A stretch of 64,000 nucleotides of DNA from NCBI RefSeq assembly GCF_038396675.1, contig NC_088928.1, forward strand, positions 16,227,501 through 16,291,500. Reading direction: 5' to 3'. The stretch comes from Hydra vulgaris (Eukaryota; Cnidaria; Hydrozoa; Anthoathecata; Hydridae). Positions 36,415 through 48,639 of this stretch are shown here, piece by piece. The first letter of the stretch is position 1. Each line of letters opens with the position of its first letter. The notes under the pieces were generated by a model. That model saw only the letters and a list, made by a program, of their open reading frames with translations, had not been told where the DNA came from and made no database searches. Both the position numbers and the translations under genes were made by a program.

Positions 36415-36749
36415 GTTTTTTTTTAATGAATTTCTGTGAACGTAATGTTGTTTACTTCATCCGACGTAATTTTCTTAAAGATAAAAGTTAGTCATGTGAC
36501 TTACGCTTTTATTATTATTGTTTTAGTTATAAATAATTTGGACAACTGTGTTTTTTACGCGGTAAACATTGGACATCAGTGGTTGTTTCAAAGTTGCCCT
36601 TTTTTTTAAATGACCGTAGAACCTTAAAACATAGTTTTTTTGTTATGAATTTTCAAACTAAAATAGCTTAGTACTAAAATATCATAAAAATATATAAAAC
36701 TTGAAATTTTTAAAAAGTGGACATCTGTGGTTTTACCCGTGTGGTCTTC

Positions 36750-37008
<259 letters not shown>

Positions 37009-37016
37009 TTTGCTTT

Positions 37017-38100
37017 GTCTTTTTATTTTAAACCAAATAATGTTTTTATAAGATTTGTAACTTTTAATTTTTTTTCGACTTTAAATTATTGTTTAAGATT
37101 TTATTATCAAATTTATTAGCTTTTGTTATTGGTTTGAAAGTACATTGGTTCCTTATTGCATAATACTCAATATTATTTAAAAATGGATTACCTTTTCTTC
37201 TTCCCATGGCTCAGCGTTGACCAAAGTAACTATCTAATGAATCTTGTCATAGTTATTTAATTAAATATTGGAACCAATACTCAAAAGGTATTTAACTATA
37301 TCAACAACAAAATTGACAGTGACATTGATCCCTTTATATCTTTGCCAAAATAAATTGGCAGTCTATATTATGAGTTAAATTTTTGGGTCTTTGATACTTT
37401 TTTAAAATGAAATAAGGTAAGACACAATTGTTCTTAAAATTAATCTTTTAAATAAAAGTAAATATTTAAGTAATAACTTTCATCTGCTTTTGAAAAAAAA
37501 GTTGATTTCTTTGAGTTGAGCTATAGATATATGAGAAACTACTAAATCCTGCATAAAGAATGGTTTAGCAATGAAAAGCTCTTAACTGGAAGGTTTATTG
37601 AAGATAGTTAACCTGTCGATCCAAACAAACAAAAAAATTTTGGATTTAAGGTTAACATGTTGACTTTTAGCAAACAACCAATAATTTATATTTGATTTGG
37701 AACTTAAGGGTTTTTTCAATTGCTATATGATATAGTAGTTTTACATAACAATATTTAAAATTACTATATCAAATTATATCTTTAGTTATAATATATTATA
37801 AGTAAAGACATATCTTTAGTTATAATTTGCAAAACTTTTCTCCTCGATTCGTTGTTGAAAACATCAACGGAAGAAGCTATCTCAATTAGAAAAACGCTTA
37901 TATTTCTTTGAGAAGTTCCATAGTTAAATGTAACATTTAAGTAAAGACATTTGCTAAAATCAAGAATAAATCAACAATCTTCTTGTAAATATTCTTCTTA
38001 ATATGTCTTTGTTTACAAAAAGTGCACTTAATGATTAGCTTAGCTCTATTATTATTAAACGCCGACAATAAGATAAACAAAAGCTTAAACTGGCCTGACT
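37017..38100 (-). repeat. Unknown dispersed repeat, copy B (inverted partner of 22 kb)
   Basis: Reverse complement of the repeat at 22182-23357, alignable end to end by eye with many substitutions and small indels. It lacks the SINE present in copy A. Its inner end begins within ~10 bp of the (TA)n array. Confidence 0.8.
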
Positions 38101-38230
38101 ATGTATTTTATGACTGTGATATGACTATGGTTAATGCAATAATAATGTATGTATTTATTACTTTATCATTTTTTCATTGGTTTATTTTATATAGTTAACG
38201 GAATTGCTGGTTTTAAAATTAAACTTTATA

Positions 38231-38284
38231 TTTACGGAATTTATCAAGGGACTTGGCGATAAGGCCATTGATAAATTCCGTAAT
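38231..38284. repeat. Short foldback
   Basis: TACGGAATTTATCAA and its reverse complement are separated by ~20 bp (loop GGGACTTGGCGATAAGGCCA). Confidence 0.7.
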
Positions 38285-38289
38285 ATTAT

Positions 38290-39190
38290 ATTAGTCTTTA
38301 TACTAATCTTCTTCTGCCCCTGCTACCTCAATATCTTGTTAGTAACTTACCATTGTTTATATTTACCCAGCAAAAAAAAAAAGAGAATGATCACGCAATT
38401 CTTTTTCTTTGTTTCTTTTCGTTTCTGTTTTTCGCTCTGAGACCTCTGTGTCAATGTCTTGAAAATTTGGTTTATATGCGTTCTGGAAAATTTGGTTTAT
38501 ATGCATTAAATCTAAAATGACAAAATCACGTTTTGATGCTTTGTTAATAAAAGGGACGTTAGAAACTCCTTCAGCAACTGAATCAGATGGATTCAAATAT
38601 TTACCACCAAGTAACTGATCAAAACAATGACGTTCCAAAATAATAAGAATAGCCTGGAAAATAACTTTAAGTTACTGCACAGTCAAAAAACTAAACTCAT
38701 CATCATGTGTTTTCAAACAATTTGCAGTAAACCATATCTTGATGAAGAAGACTTGTATCTTCGAAAATTTTTCCTTTGGCAAACAATAAAGAAGAAGTAT
38801 TTTTACAAAGAATTGAAAGTCTAATTTTCAAGCGGAGTAGGTAGGGGTTCAAAACAAAATTGCCATCAAGTGAATCAATATTTCGCCACAGAAAACTTGT
38901 GAGTAGGTTTTCAATAGTTCCAAGCATTAAGAAATTCTATTGTAACACCCTTATGATAATATAGGGCAGACGAATTATAATGCAAAATTTTGACTGAATA
39001 ATTTTTTGTTACTTCGAGGGGAGGGGGGGGGTAAGAACTAGGGTATGGAGCAACACCAGCTTCCTTGCTACCCTTCGAATGAAATGCCTTATATGCGTAC
39101 GAACTAACTTGCAGCACCACTTTTGTTACTTATAAAAGCAAAACATTTTTCTAATTATCTTCTCTAAGGGGCATTTATTTTTTTTAAATT
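38290..39190. other. A+T-rich stretch, possible degraded coding pieces
   Basis: Short minus-strand frames at 38363-38638 and 38703-38927 have somewhat protein-like composition but no recognisable motif and no splice context. A G-run of 10 lies at about 39021-39031. Nothing is called. Confidence 0.3.
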
Positions 39191-39197
39191 TTGTTGT

Positions 39198-39256
39198 TAA
39201 TGTCTTTTAAACATTCTTTACGTTAGAATGTTTAGAACACTTTTAAAAGACATTAA
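39198..39256. repeat. Short foldback
   Basis: TTAATGTCTTTTAAACATTCT pairs with AGAATGTTT...AAAAGACATTAA across a few unpaired bases, a MITE-like hairpin. The outer flanks (GGGGCATTT and AAACGCCC) are only loosely similar. Confidence 0.65.
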
Positions 39257-39368
39257 GAGCGTAACTTTTAAAAACAAACGCCCGTAGGATTGTAACAGAA
39301 TTTAATCAAAAGAATTTAAAACTTTATTAGTTTCAGATGCAAAATTAACAAGCAGATCAGAGAAAAAA

Positions 39369-39779
39369 TCACTCATATCTTTTATATTGTCTTTGACATT
39401 TGGAGAAAATAAACCCCCAATGATTAATTGCGATTGGCAAAAGTTTCTCTCTTAATGCTTTAAATTGTGAGTTAAATAAAGGATTAACTGGACCGAGGTC
39501 AGACATTGTTGATTTAATTGATGTTATTAACTTGGCAAAATTGATTTCTTTTACCATGGCAGAGTTGCTTACAACGTCACAAATATCATCTATAATATTA
39601 TTAAAGTTTTGCAAGACAATGGCTGCATTATCATTAACTACTTCTGACAAACCAAAAGATAACGTTTTCCCACTTTTTTTTAAAATTTGAAAACTTTGAT
39701 TTTTATGGTACTTCTGAGTAGCATCACCATGCAAACAATTGCCAACATTATTGTTTTTTTGTTGTTTTTTTTTTGTCAA
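39369..39779 (-). CDS. Unrecognised coding remnant
   Basis: 136 codons on the minus strand containing LKKSGKTLSFGLSEVVNDNA and VNPLFNSQFKALREKLLPIA. The balanced composition suggests a real protein once. Further protein-like but broken pieces lie upstream to about 40100. No known domain, start context or splice site was identified. A transposon origin is likely from the setting, but this is inference. Confidence 0.35.
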   Translation of the reverse strand: MTKKKQQKNNNVGNCLHGDATQKYHKNQSFQILKKSGKTLSFGLSEVVNDNAAIVLQNFNNIIDDICDVVSNSAMVKEINFAKLITSIKSTMSDLGPVNPLFNSQFKALREKLLPIAINHWGFIFSKCQRQYKRYE

Positions 39780-40378
39780 ATATTTTCAAGCATTGCTTAA
39801 GCAACTTGAAACCAACCTAAAATTGAAGCTCCCTGCATTAATATGTATTTAACAGCAGCTGGTGGCTTTCTAGATTCTAGATATAGATCTTTTTTGCTAG
39901 TTTGTTTAATACCACTTTAATGACTTCGTTGATGCTATTCATACTCACATTCATTGAAAGATATCTACTACTTTAAAAGTTAATATATCTTTATCATCTA
40001 ACAAATAAACCATTATTTCTTATCAGAACCTCTTGTAACTCTTTCGAGTAAAAGCCAATAAACATTTCTAATGCCTTCGTTTCCTGCACTCCACTTTCTA
40101 ATAACTTTTAAACAATTGAGTAAATCACATATCAGAAGCATTTTTTGAGCATACAAAATCTTTATTTATTTACAAGTTCTTGGTTCTCTTCTTTTAAAAC
40201 ATTTGTCTTACTACATAATGATGCAACTTCTTCTTTTTTTAAAAGATTTTCTATTGTTTTCATGAATATAGTTGTTTTTATTTTGAAAAACAAATTTTTA
40301 AATTACTTGCTTTTCAACTTTAGTTTCTCTTTTTTTGATTCAGAAATTTTTGTCTGAATCTTCAAGAATTAAATTAAT

Positions 40379-40603
40379 AGGCCGGGTAAATAAAAAAAAG
40401 CAATTGTTTTCACTCAATGTTTTTGGAGTAATTGTTCAGCGTTACGTGTAGCAAAATTGCTCAAATTTTTTTTAACGTAAAGTTAAGCAATTTGCTCCAA
40501 AAAGGTTGAGTAATTGCTCAGCTTTACGTGAATAAAAATTCGAGCAAATTTACTGAAGTTTTTATTCATGTAAAACTGACCAATTACTGAGTACCCCCGG
40601 CCT
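40379..40603. mobile_element. MITE with AGGCCGGG termini, copy 2
   Basis: Same family as 15438-15671. It has the same AGGCCGGG ends, AAT on both flanks (3-bp duplication), and internal CAATTACTGAGTA and TTTACGTGAATAAAAA words. The left and right arms have diverged more than in copy 1. Confidence 0.75.
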
Positions 40604-40609
40604 AATAAC

Positions 40610-41460
40610 TTATTATATAGTATATAATATATATTATATTATTATGGTGTTTTTTTTTTAATTGTGATATTTTACCTTTGTTTCTTTTCTTAAGGAATTA
40701 ATTTCTTAATGTCTTTTTTCTTTTCAATTGAGTTTCACAGTATTTTAGCTTTTTATTTAAATTTATCTCATAAATAACTTTTTCTTTGATCTAACTAACT
40801 TGTATTCAATAATGTTAAATTTTTCTTCTTTCTCACAATAAGGTTTTTTTTAATAAGGTTAGGATTAAAAACTTTTTTTAAAACAAGCATTTGTAAATTT
40901 TTAACATATCATCAAAATCCTTTCAATGTGCAAAATAATTTAATTTCAAATCCATCATTGATTCAATTTTCCTTTTAAATTTTAAAAATAACTATTTTCC
41001 TTTTTGAGCATTTTTTTTCACTGATTGGGATTGTTTCTCTAGGAATTTCAGAGTAATTTATGTATTATCAGAAAAGTTTGTCACTGATGGAATAAAGGCT
41101 TCACCAACAATGTTAACTTTCTATATTTGCTTCTTTAACTTTCTGGTGTTATCAATTAGTCGAGTTATCTTTATGGATAATGATTTTTCACAGCAAAGCT
41201 GTTGAACATTAAAAATTACACAAATCATAAAATATAATGCATTGTAAGAGGTATCATTTAATGTTAAATACCAATTATAAATTTCTTTATTAAGCATTTT
41301 ATCTAAATAAACGTACAATTTCCCAGAGGTCAAGCCAATTAAATGTATAACTTTAAATCAGTTTTAACACCCCACATGCCCAAATAATTAAAATCAATTA
41401 CATTTTAATTTTTAAAATTTAACATCACAAAAGTTGTTTATTCATCAAAACAATACAAGT
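40610..41460. other. A+T-rich stretch, nothing recognised
   Basis: No supported feature. A 70-codon minus frame at 41121-41333 has no motif. Confidence 0.4.
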
Positions 41461-41716
41461 ACTTTATATATGCAACTTTATATATGCAACTTTATATATG
41501 CAACTTTATATATGCAACTTTATACATGCAACTTTATATATGCAACTTTATATATGCAACATTATATATGCAACTTTATATATACAACTTTATATATGCA
41601 ACTTTATATATGCAACTTTATATATGCAACTTTATATATGCAACATTATATATGCAACTTTATATATGCAACTTTATATATGCAACTTTATATATGCTAC
41701 TTTATATATGCAACTT
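41461..41716. repeat. 14-bp tandem array, about 18 copies
   Basis: Unit ACTTTATATATGCA repeated with very few changes (single C, T or A substitutions in four units). The unit length is not a multiple of three, so all three forward frames read a repeated YICN/LYMQ pattern; these frames are not genes. Confidence 0.95.
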
Positions 41717-42530
41717 ACTGTAAGGTAGAGTAAAACTAACATTTTTCAGAAACTATTCTCCCTGATTTCTATATTAGTTGTAAGAAAACTAAAAAAATAA
41801 GACCAAGATAAAGCAAAATTGGACTTAAAATACCTTAATATACCTTTAAATATCACTTAATATAGATAACAATCTATTTAATATATGGCTAATATTGATA
41901 TCAATACTTAAAATAAATAATCAATACAAGAAATATATTAAAATCCATGCTCTATTAGGAGTTTTAAAACAAACATATTTCTAAATATTAGTAATGGTAT
42001 TTAGTTTGAAATAAAAATATTACTTATAAATTAAAAATATTTAATAACAATAGAACTTTACTATATAATACAGTTTTTAATAATATAGATTAATCAAATA
42101 TGGTTTGTGTTAAAATTACGAGATGAGCATGGATTATATACGTAATATTCAACTTTTTCTATTTTAAAATTTTGTGGATTGTGTAAGTTGTTAATTATTT
42201 TATTGTAAGTTATTTTAAAGTTTGAATTCAGTTTAAATTTAGCCTTATAATATAACTTATTTTGAAAAAAACTTGTTTTAAATTAACAAAATTATTTCAC
42301 TATATTTCTTATAACGTTTTTCTTATATATTACAATTAGCAAAATATATATACATTAAAAAAGAATAAAGCAGCTTTATCAGCAACATCATCAATTAACA
42401 CAATGTATGTATCATCATCAACACAATGTATCATCATTTACATCCTTGACAAGTTGACATCCTTGAGAGTTGTTAACTTTTTTGAGCAGAGCAAAAAACT
42501 CCAACTGAGGACAGAGAAATTAAAAAGAAA
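41717..42530. other. A+T-rich stretch, nothing recognised
   Basis: Contains two copies of ATCATCATCAACACAATGTA near 42410. No gene supported. Confidence 0.4.
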
Positions 42531-42539
42531 CTTTTTTTA

Positions 42540-43517
42540 TAAGGATATTTTTGTAAGAACAGACAAGCCAAACTAATTGATATATCTGATTGTCAATGCA
42601 AAGATCTTAGAAAATGCTGCCATGCTATTATAAGTTAAGATAATATTGTACTAGCTATGGAGCAAATTGTCCTAGTAAATACAAAAAGAGAAAATAAAAT
42701 TGGCTGTTGGATCAATAGATATAGAAGAAAAATAAAGCATGAGCGCTTGAAAGACAAAGTTAACTTGAAAATCAGTGAAGTTCAAGTTAAGACTTGATAT
42801 TTTCATAGTAAAACTATCTCATATAACTAATGAGATTTGAAGGTTGTTTATTTTCAATCTAAAAATCTTAATGTAGAAATACCAAAGGGTGGACTGAAAA
42901 ATGATCATTACAGATCAGCTATGCCATTTTGCAATCAGTACTAAGTGAAATTTGTCCTGCCAATCAAGACCTGGTAAACTGTCACAATCTAGATAGCTTA
43001 CCATTGCCAACAGGGTCCTCAAATTTTATGTTTCTACCACAATCCCTTATCAAATTTAGTAATTATAGCAACATACATTAAGCGTATTTATGCCCTTATG
43101 TTGTTCATCATCAAAAGCAAATGCATTCTTTAATCATCAAGGAAGTATTTTTCTAGCAATGATATAAGATGAGCATCCAAAAGTTCAGAGATCCAGAGAA
43201 AAAAAAAGTATGAAAGCTAATCAAACAAGTTGGCGGCAATTCAGAGTTTCTACTCGCAGTTTAATGGTAAAGTTTACGTAGGACTTGTTACCGTGAAAAC
43301 GCTAAACGTAGAAACGTTACCGTGCCACACGGAAGAAGTAGAACGTTGCGTAAAAATGATGACAGCTGTTTCTGACACGGTTTGTGGTGATATAAAAAGA
43401 GATCGAATGATACGTATCCGCCAGCAATCTGGAAAAAATATGCCAATATTTAACACCAAGTCATATTATAGCATTATTAAGTACAATTTCGGCTCTATCT
43501 ATGTTAATATTATATAG
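42540..43517 (+). pseudogene. Remnant of an unnamed invertebrate protein family
   Basis: The 3' part (43224-43480) is open and unusually rich in G+C for this window. It reads LPCHTEEVERCVKMMTAVSD, then GDIKRDRMIRIRQQSGKNMP and IFNTKSYY. Patterns of the type PCHTxxVExxVKxVTxxSxxVCG followed by RDGxIRxRxxSR I know only from uncharacterised, probably transposon-linked proteins in invertebrates. An upstream piece near 42560-42640 reads LIDISDCQCKDLRKCCHAI, a C-x-C...C-C cluster in the sense expected for the same protein. Stops in between show it is broken. I cannot give a function. Confidence 0.45.
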
Positions 43518-43519
43518 AA

Positions 43520-45272
43520 AATGCACCTGTTCAACTCTAAACGACCTTTGAAAGAATATCTTAACAGACTAGAAAAAACAGCATTCAAAAGGAAAAATAC
43601 TACAAACTATTACTTAAAATAAAAAACGTCAATTATGGCAAGTTCCGTAAATTTGCCAAACTTGACCAAAAATTGCTGCAGGGGGTCTAATTTTGTCTAA
43701 TTTCGTTCATCTTAGTCTCATTTTTTAGTTTCCTTATTACTAATATAGAAATCAGGAAAAATAATAAACTTTACATATAAATCAGAGATTTTCAGTCCAC
43801 TCTGATTTATAGTGTAAAGTTACAAAATGATAAAACTGATAAGTTTGCTTTATATTTAATTGAATTACTCATAAGTAAATCTACTATAAAACTGGAAAAA
43901 AATTGTTTCAGTAAACCTTCAATTAATCGTAGTCAAATAAAAAAATCTATACAATAGTTTTTGCTAGATATACCAACCTAATTATCTTGCATCTATATAT
44001 TTATACAAATAAAAAATTTTATATTTATACAAATAAAAGTTTCTTTTTTCATCTATATATTTATACAAATAAAAATTTCTTTGTTAGACAATTTTTTCCA
44101 CGTGAAAAAGTTGTCGAACAAAGAAATCTGCACATAGTTTTAACTGCGTTTACTATTGTAAGTAAAAAGGGGGAAATGCTACAAACCACCAGTTAGAAAA
44201 CAAAACAACCACCCTTATTAGCCATGATTAAAGTACTATAAATGCATGTAAATAAGAACCTGTTTTCATGTGATGAACTATCTAAATTAACTGGTATTTA
44301 AACAAAGTTGAATCATTTAAAAGTAAATAAATATTTCAATTCAAAATTAAAATGTCTTCTTCACACAATCACACAAATAAATGTTCTACATTTTTTTCTG
44401 AAAAATATTAAATTTGTAATTTTTATTCTTAGACACCTAACTAAATCATTTCTTGAGTTTTTTATACGAAGTTTTTTTAAAACAAACGACGTTTTTAATC
44501 AACTTAACTCTTTACTGCTAGTGTTCGGGGAGGATTGCATAAGTTGAGCGCTTTAACAGGGTATTGTTTTTTGCAGTCGAAATATTATAATATTTAAATT
44601 TGTCTTTGCAGGTTATCATAGTTTAGTCTTTCTACTTAAAGAATATAAATGAATAGTTTATTTAAAAAAATTTTTATACCGAAAATTGCGTTTCTTTCAA
44701 CACACCCTATCATCTCATCTTAGGAAACCAGTTTCCAAAGATGAGCTTTTTTTAATGGAAATCAAAAAAACTCAAAATAACAAAAAATTAATCAAAAAAA
44801 TTTAATTGTATCTTTATGGACCATACTAAAGTAAAAAGTAATTATCTCGACCATTAAAAAAAAAAAAAAACAGTAATAGATCTTTCTTATTTCTAAAAAA
44901 GTTTGCAACACTATTTTTTGAAAAAATTTTCGCTCTTGAAATTTCAAAATAAAGCTCCGAGGAGAGATACTTAAAAAAACGCGCTTTTCTTAATAAAAAG
45001 CTGCATCTAAACTTGAGCGTCTAAAAACGTAACATCTTTAGCAACTTTACCAAGTACTATCATAATTTAAATAGCATGACAACAGCTTATCTTATATAAT
45101 CCATGGAATTAGCAGTAGATAAGCATAAAATATTGAGGATATAATAAATTTTTGATGATCTTGTTTCATTCTGACGTAAATCCAAAATATTGAATAATAA
45201 AAAATTATACCGGGATGGTAAAGTTTATTAACAATCAACAATGAAAGGATATTATTGGGGATGAAAGTTTGA
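43520..45272. other. A+T-rich stretch, nothing recognised
   Basis: A three-fold CATCTATATATTTATACAAA-type repeat occurs at 43990-44075. No gene supported. Confidence 0.4.
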
Positions 45273-45384
45273 TGAAGTAAAACAACCTTTATTATCGTTT
45301 ACTTCTATATAATAATCTTTTACCAAATTACATTAACATAAATATAGTTTTCTTAAGATCTCCATCGCGGAACACATTCTTACA
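45273..45384 (-). repeat. 3' LTR, 112 bp
   Basis: On the minus strand it starts TGTAAGAATGTGTTCC and ends ...TACTTCA. It is preceded (to the right) by the purine tract AAAGAAGAAGGGGAAG. It matches the other LTR with about 11 differences in 112 bp by eye. The LTR is very short for Ty3/gypsy. Confidence 0.8.
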
Positions 45385-45399
45385 ACTTCCCCTTCTTCT

Positions 45400-45774
45400 T
45401 TAAATGAAATGTTTTACTATTTAAGTTCGGAAATGTTTTCATATTTCCTCCATAATTCTGTAGGACGTCTTTCTCTGTTTGGATATGTTTTCGAATTCGG
45501 TTCTTGATAATGCCTTTGTTGCATTGGTATAGTAGTTGTTATTTCCTTTTCGTATATCCATTGGTATTTTCTTCATGTGTGAAGCATTCCAAGTTTTTGG
45601 CGAGTTATCAACGGAAGATTTGGCAGTAATCATTGTACCGTTCTTTGCCGTAATTGTGTAGGGTTTAAACTCAAACGGTGCCGTAGTTTTTTTTATATCT
45701 TTTTTGTTTTATCGGTACTGTATCTTCAGTATTTAAATTTAAATTTTTTGCGTGGTATTTTGAATCGTGGTACT
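45400..45774 (-). pseudogene. Gypsy integrase C-terminal region
   Basis: Continuation of the integrase frame beyond the mariner insertion: KYHDSKYHAKNLNLNTEDTV, then a short open frame (45439-45633) rich in basic and polar residues with KTWNASHMKKIP. This is the variable C-terminal part of gypsy integrases, in more than one frame. It ends before the polypurine tract. Confidence 0.55.
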
Positions 45775-45776
45775 TA

Positions 45777-47090
45777 GGTCGTTAGGAAAGTTCATAGAAC
45801 TTCATCTGTAAAGATACAATGAGACAGGAAATAGTTAAATATTTATATATCATTTTAAACTGTGTTTAATTATGAAAATTTTAAGTACTTGTTGAAATAT
45901 TTTGAATGTTTATTAAAAAAGTTATTTAAATTTTATTATATACGTTAAAAAAAAATTTAAAAATGGAAAAATTTGAATATCGAGCATATATTAAAACCCG
46001 TGCTCTACTTGGAGTTTCAGCACAAGCCATATCCGATGAGTTGGTTTTAGTTCATGGTAACCAAGCTCCAAAATATAGTATAGTCGCCAAGTGGGCTACT
46101 TTATTTAAAGATGGTAGAGAGAGTCTCGAAGATGATCCTCGCTCAGGGCACCCTCGAACCACGTATACAGCTAAGAATATTGAACGTGTACGAGCCATGA
46201 TTGAAGAAAATCCGCATGCAACACATGATATAATTGAAGCCCTAACATCGATTAATCGTTTTACAATCAACGAAATCATTCACAACTCACTTAAAAAAAG
46301 AAAACTAACATCACGTTGGATACCCCACGAGTTAACCGATCAAAATCGCAAGAATAGAGTTGAGGCATGTAAGTAAAATTTAGCCCTTTTCAGAAACGGC
46401 CCATGGAGACTATGTGATATTATTACAGGGGATGAGTTGTGGTTTTATTTGAGACAAGTTAGACACAAATCGGCTAATGCTAGTTGGGTCGGTGAAGGTG
46501 AAAGTCCAAGAACTATAGTAAGATGCGACAGGTTTCAGCCGAAAAACATGCTTTACATCTTCTTCAAAACAACAGGTGTTGTTCATTTGGGTTATGTTGA
46601 AAAGGGAGACACCATTGCTAGCGAATATTATATAAAAAATTGTTTGAAACCTCTTATATGCGAAATAAATAAGCAAAGACCTAAAACAGGCAACTCAAAC
46701 TCAAACTCAAAATTTCAAATTTCTCCATGATAACGCTCGACCCCATGTGACTGAAACCGTCACAAATTGTCTAAACCAAGCTAGAATTACAATAACTTGC
46801 CACCCACCATACTTACCAGACTTAGCTCCATCCGAATATTGGCTATTCGACTTGATAAAAAAAATCTTGATGACGATACAGACGTCGAAAGTCAAAAAAC
46901 TCGCATAACGAAGCTACTTCAAAGAATACCCAAAGAAGAGTATAAAAAAACGTTTGACAAATGGCTTGAAAGGATGCAACCTTGTATAGATAACGATGGA
47001 CATTATTTTGAACATTTGATAAAATAAAATTTAAAAAAACTCTTCCTTTTTATTTTTAATAGGGGAGTTCTACGAACTTTCCTAACGACC
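45777..47090 (+). mobile_element. mariner transposon inserted in the gypsy element
   Basis: Ends GGTCGTTAGGAAAGTTCATA (left) and GGTCGTTAGGAAAGTTCGTA (right, inverted), flanked by TA at 45775-45776 and 47091-47092. Length 1314 bp is typical of mariner. Removing it rejoins the gypsy integrase frame across the single TA. Confidence 0.92.
45963..47027 (+). pseudogene. mariner transposase with Glu at the third catalytic position
   Basis: Begins MEKFEYRAYIKTRALLGVSA, the mariner helix-turn-helix region, followed by GRESLEDDPRSGHPRT. Catalytic residues: Asp in ITGDELWF (46431-46433), Asp in LHDNARPH (46729-46731) and, 34 residues on, APSEYWLF where mariners normally have APSDYHLF. The codon at 46834-46836 is GAA, giving DD34E instead of DD34D. 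Defects: a TAA at 46374-46376, a shift near 46710 within repeated ACTCAA units and another near 46860 in an A-run. The C-terminus ends FEHLIK. The low number of defects suggests a fairly recent loss. Confidence 0.85.
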
Positions 47091-47092
47091 TA

Positions 47093-47610
47093 AGTATTTC
47101 TTTCTGTATAACTTATCATTTTCTTTTCTCTTCTTGGCTTGATCAATAATATTTGTATCAACCCTTGTCTGAAATGAGGGTATTGTGAAACCTGTAAGGC
47201 AATTGAACATGAGTATAGATGATGGTATCCGAGTTGTGCAATGGGGAGTGGTACGGTAGGAGAACAGGAAGTTGTATAACTGCTTTTTCCGGTTTCTTCG
47301 TTCAATGTGTGCTGCTCGTAGTGTTTTCATCAGTGGTTTCATGATTGATTCGGCTTGTGAGTTAGCTTGCGGCCAAAGCGGCGTGAATTGTTTATGTTCA
47401 ATATTTAGTTTGTTAAAAAACATCTTTATTTTGAATGAAGTAAAAGGTTCCGATGGTGTTGGTGTGATTAATAGTTCGGCTGGTGGATTTTGTTTACCAA
47501 GTGCTTGACAAATTGCTCATTGTTTTATATGTTGTTCTACTTTAGTGTCTAGGCCGGGAAAGTAAACTTTCTGTCTAAGTAGTGCTTTGGTTTTCTCGAG
47601 TCCCATGTGG
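47093..47610 (-). pseudogene. Gypsy integrase, zinc region and core remnant
   Basis: From right to left: an integrase HHCC-like part with HNSH and a single recognisable ICQ, then a jump into FKIKMFFNKLNIEHKQFTP followed by WPQANSQAESIMKPLMKT. The last carries the catalytic Glu (codon at 47349-47351). The stretch that should contain the two catalytic Asp residues is missing, about 80 residues. The frame runs to KKYL at the mariner insertion point. Confidence 0.75.
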
Positions 47611-47613
47611 CTA

Positions 47614-48639
47614 TTATGCGCCAGTTGTATAACCGTAATCTCTAGTGATCGTGGAATGATAATTCGATTTTCTTTTTAGGATAATGTCTGATGTTTGATT
47701 TACTGTAAGTTCTTGGCTAATCTTACGGTAAGCAAGTAACTCTTTTTTAAACTTTCTTATTTCTGGAGGACAATTCGGATGTGTTAGTTTATACCAGGTA
47801 TTAGTGGCGACTAACTCTGTAAGTATTCGTAGAATAGGATCGGCTTTGGTTTCTATTTGAATATCTAGTAGTGAAAGGGCTTTAGGACATGCGTATTCAG
47901 CAGTAAAGTTGACATATTTTTCTAGCTTTTCGTTGTCACAAGGGTCTACCGGGTGTCGACTTGGATAATTAGATATATTGTTTTTTCCTTGGACGTAGTG
48001 TAAATCAAAAGAATATCCATGTAATCGTAAAGTCATACGCTCAATGCGCAGTGGTACTGTAGCATTTGATTCGTTTAAAACCTTCACAGCTTTGTAATTG
48101 CTGTACATTTTAAAAGGGTGTCCAAACAGGTATGTCCTGTTGTGTTCGCAGGCGTACACTATAGCTAAACATTCTCTTTCCAGCGTAGAGTTGCGTTGTT
48201 GTACAGGTGACAGCGCTTTTGAATTATAAGATATGAGTTTAAAGTCTTGTTTATTTGGCGTGTTTTGTACAATGATTGCCGATATGCCTACAAGACTTGC
48301 ATCGGTGAAGACTGTAGTTTCTTTATTGGGATCGAAGTACCCAACGCATGAGTCTGATGTCATAGCGTTTTTCAGTTTATCGAACGCACGCTGGCACTCA
48401 AGGTTCCAGTTCCATGATGAATCTTTATGAAGAAGGTTTCGTAAAGGATAAGTAATTGTACTGCAGTGTAGAATGAAACGCTTAAAATAGTTCATAAGCC
48501 CGAGAAAGCTTTGGAGAGCTTTAGTGTTTTCTGGTATAGGCCTGTTTTTGATATTATCAAGTTTTTCAGGATCTGGTTGCTTTCCTTCTTTTGAAAATAT
48601 AAATCCAAAAATTTTACTTTTTCTTTTCCAAATAAGCAT
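47614..48639 (-). pseudogene. Gypsy RT connection and RNase H domain
   Basis: Open for ~340 codons. It contains the RT thumb block (NTKALQSFLGLMNYFKRFI), then WNLECQRAFDKLKN and TVFTDASLVGISAIIVQ, the RNase H Asp motif (48301-48303), RECLAIVYACEHNRTYLFG with the RNase H Glu, and DLHYVQGKNNISNYPSRHP where the final Asp of the usual xADxLSR motif is replaced (NISNYPSR). The right edge overlaps the preceding RT frame, with a frameshift near 48610. Confidence 0.85.

Noticed and set aside
41434-41733. Three overlapping frames of repeated YICN/LYMQ
   Set aside because: A product of the 14-bp tandem array, open in all forward frames.
43987-44196. Frame with repeated HLYIYTNKK
   Set aside because: Caused by a short imperfect CATCTATATATTTATACAAA repeat.
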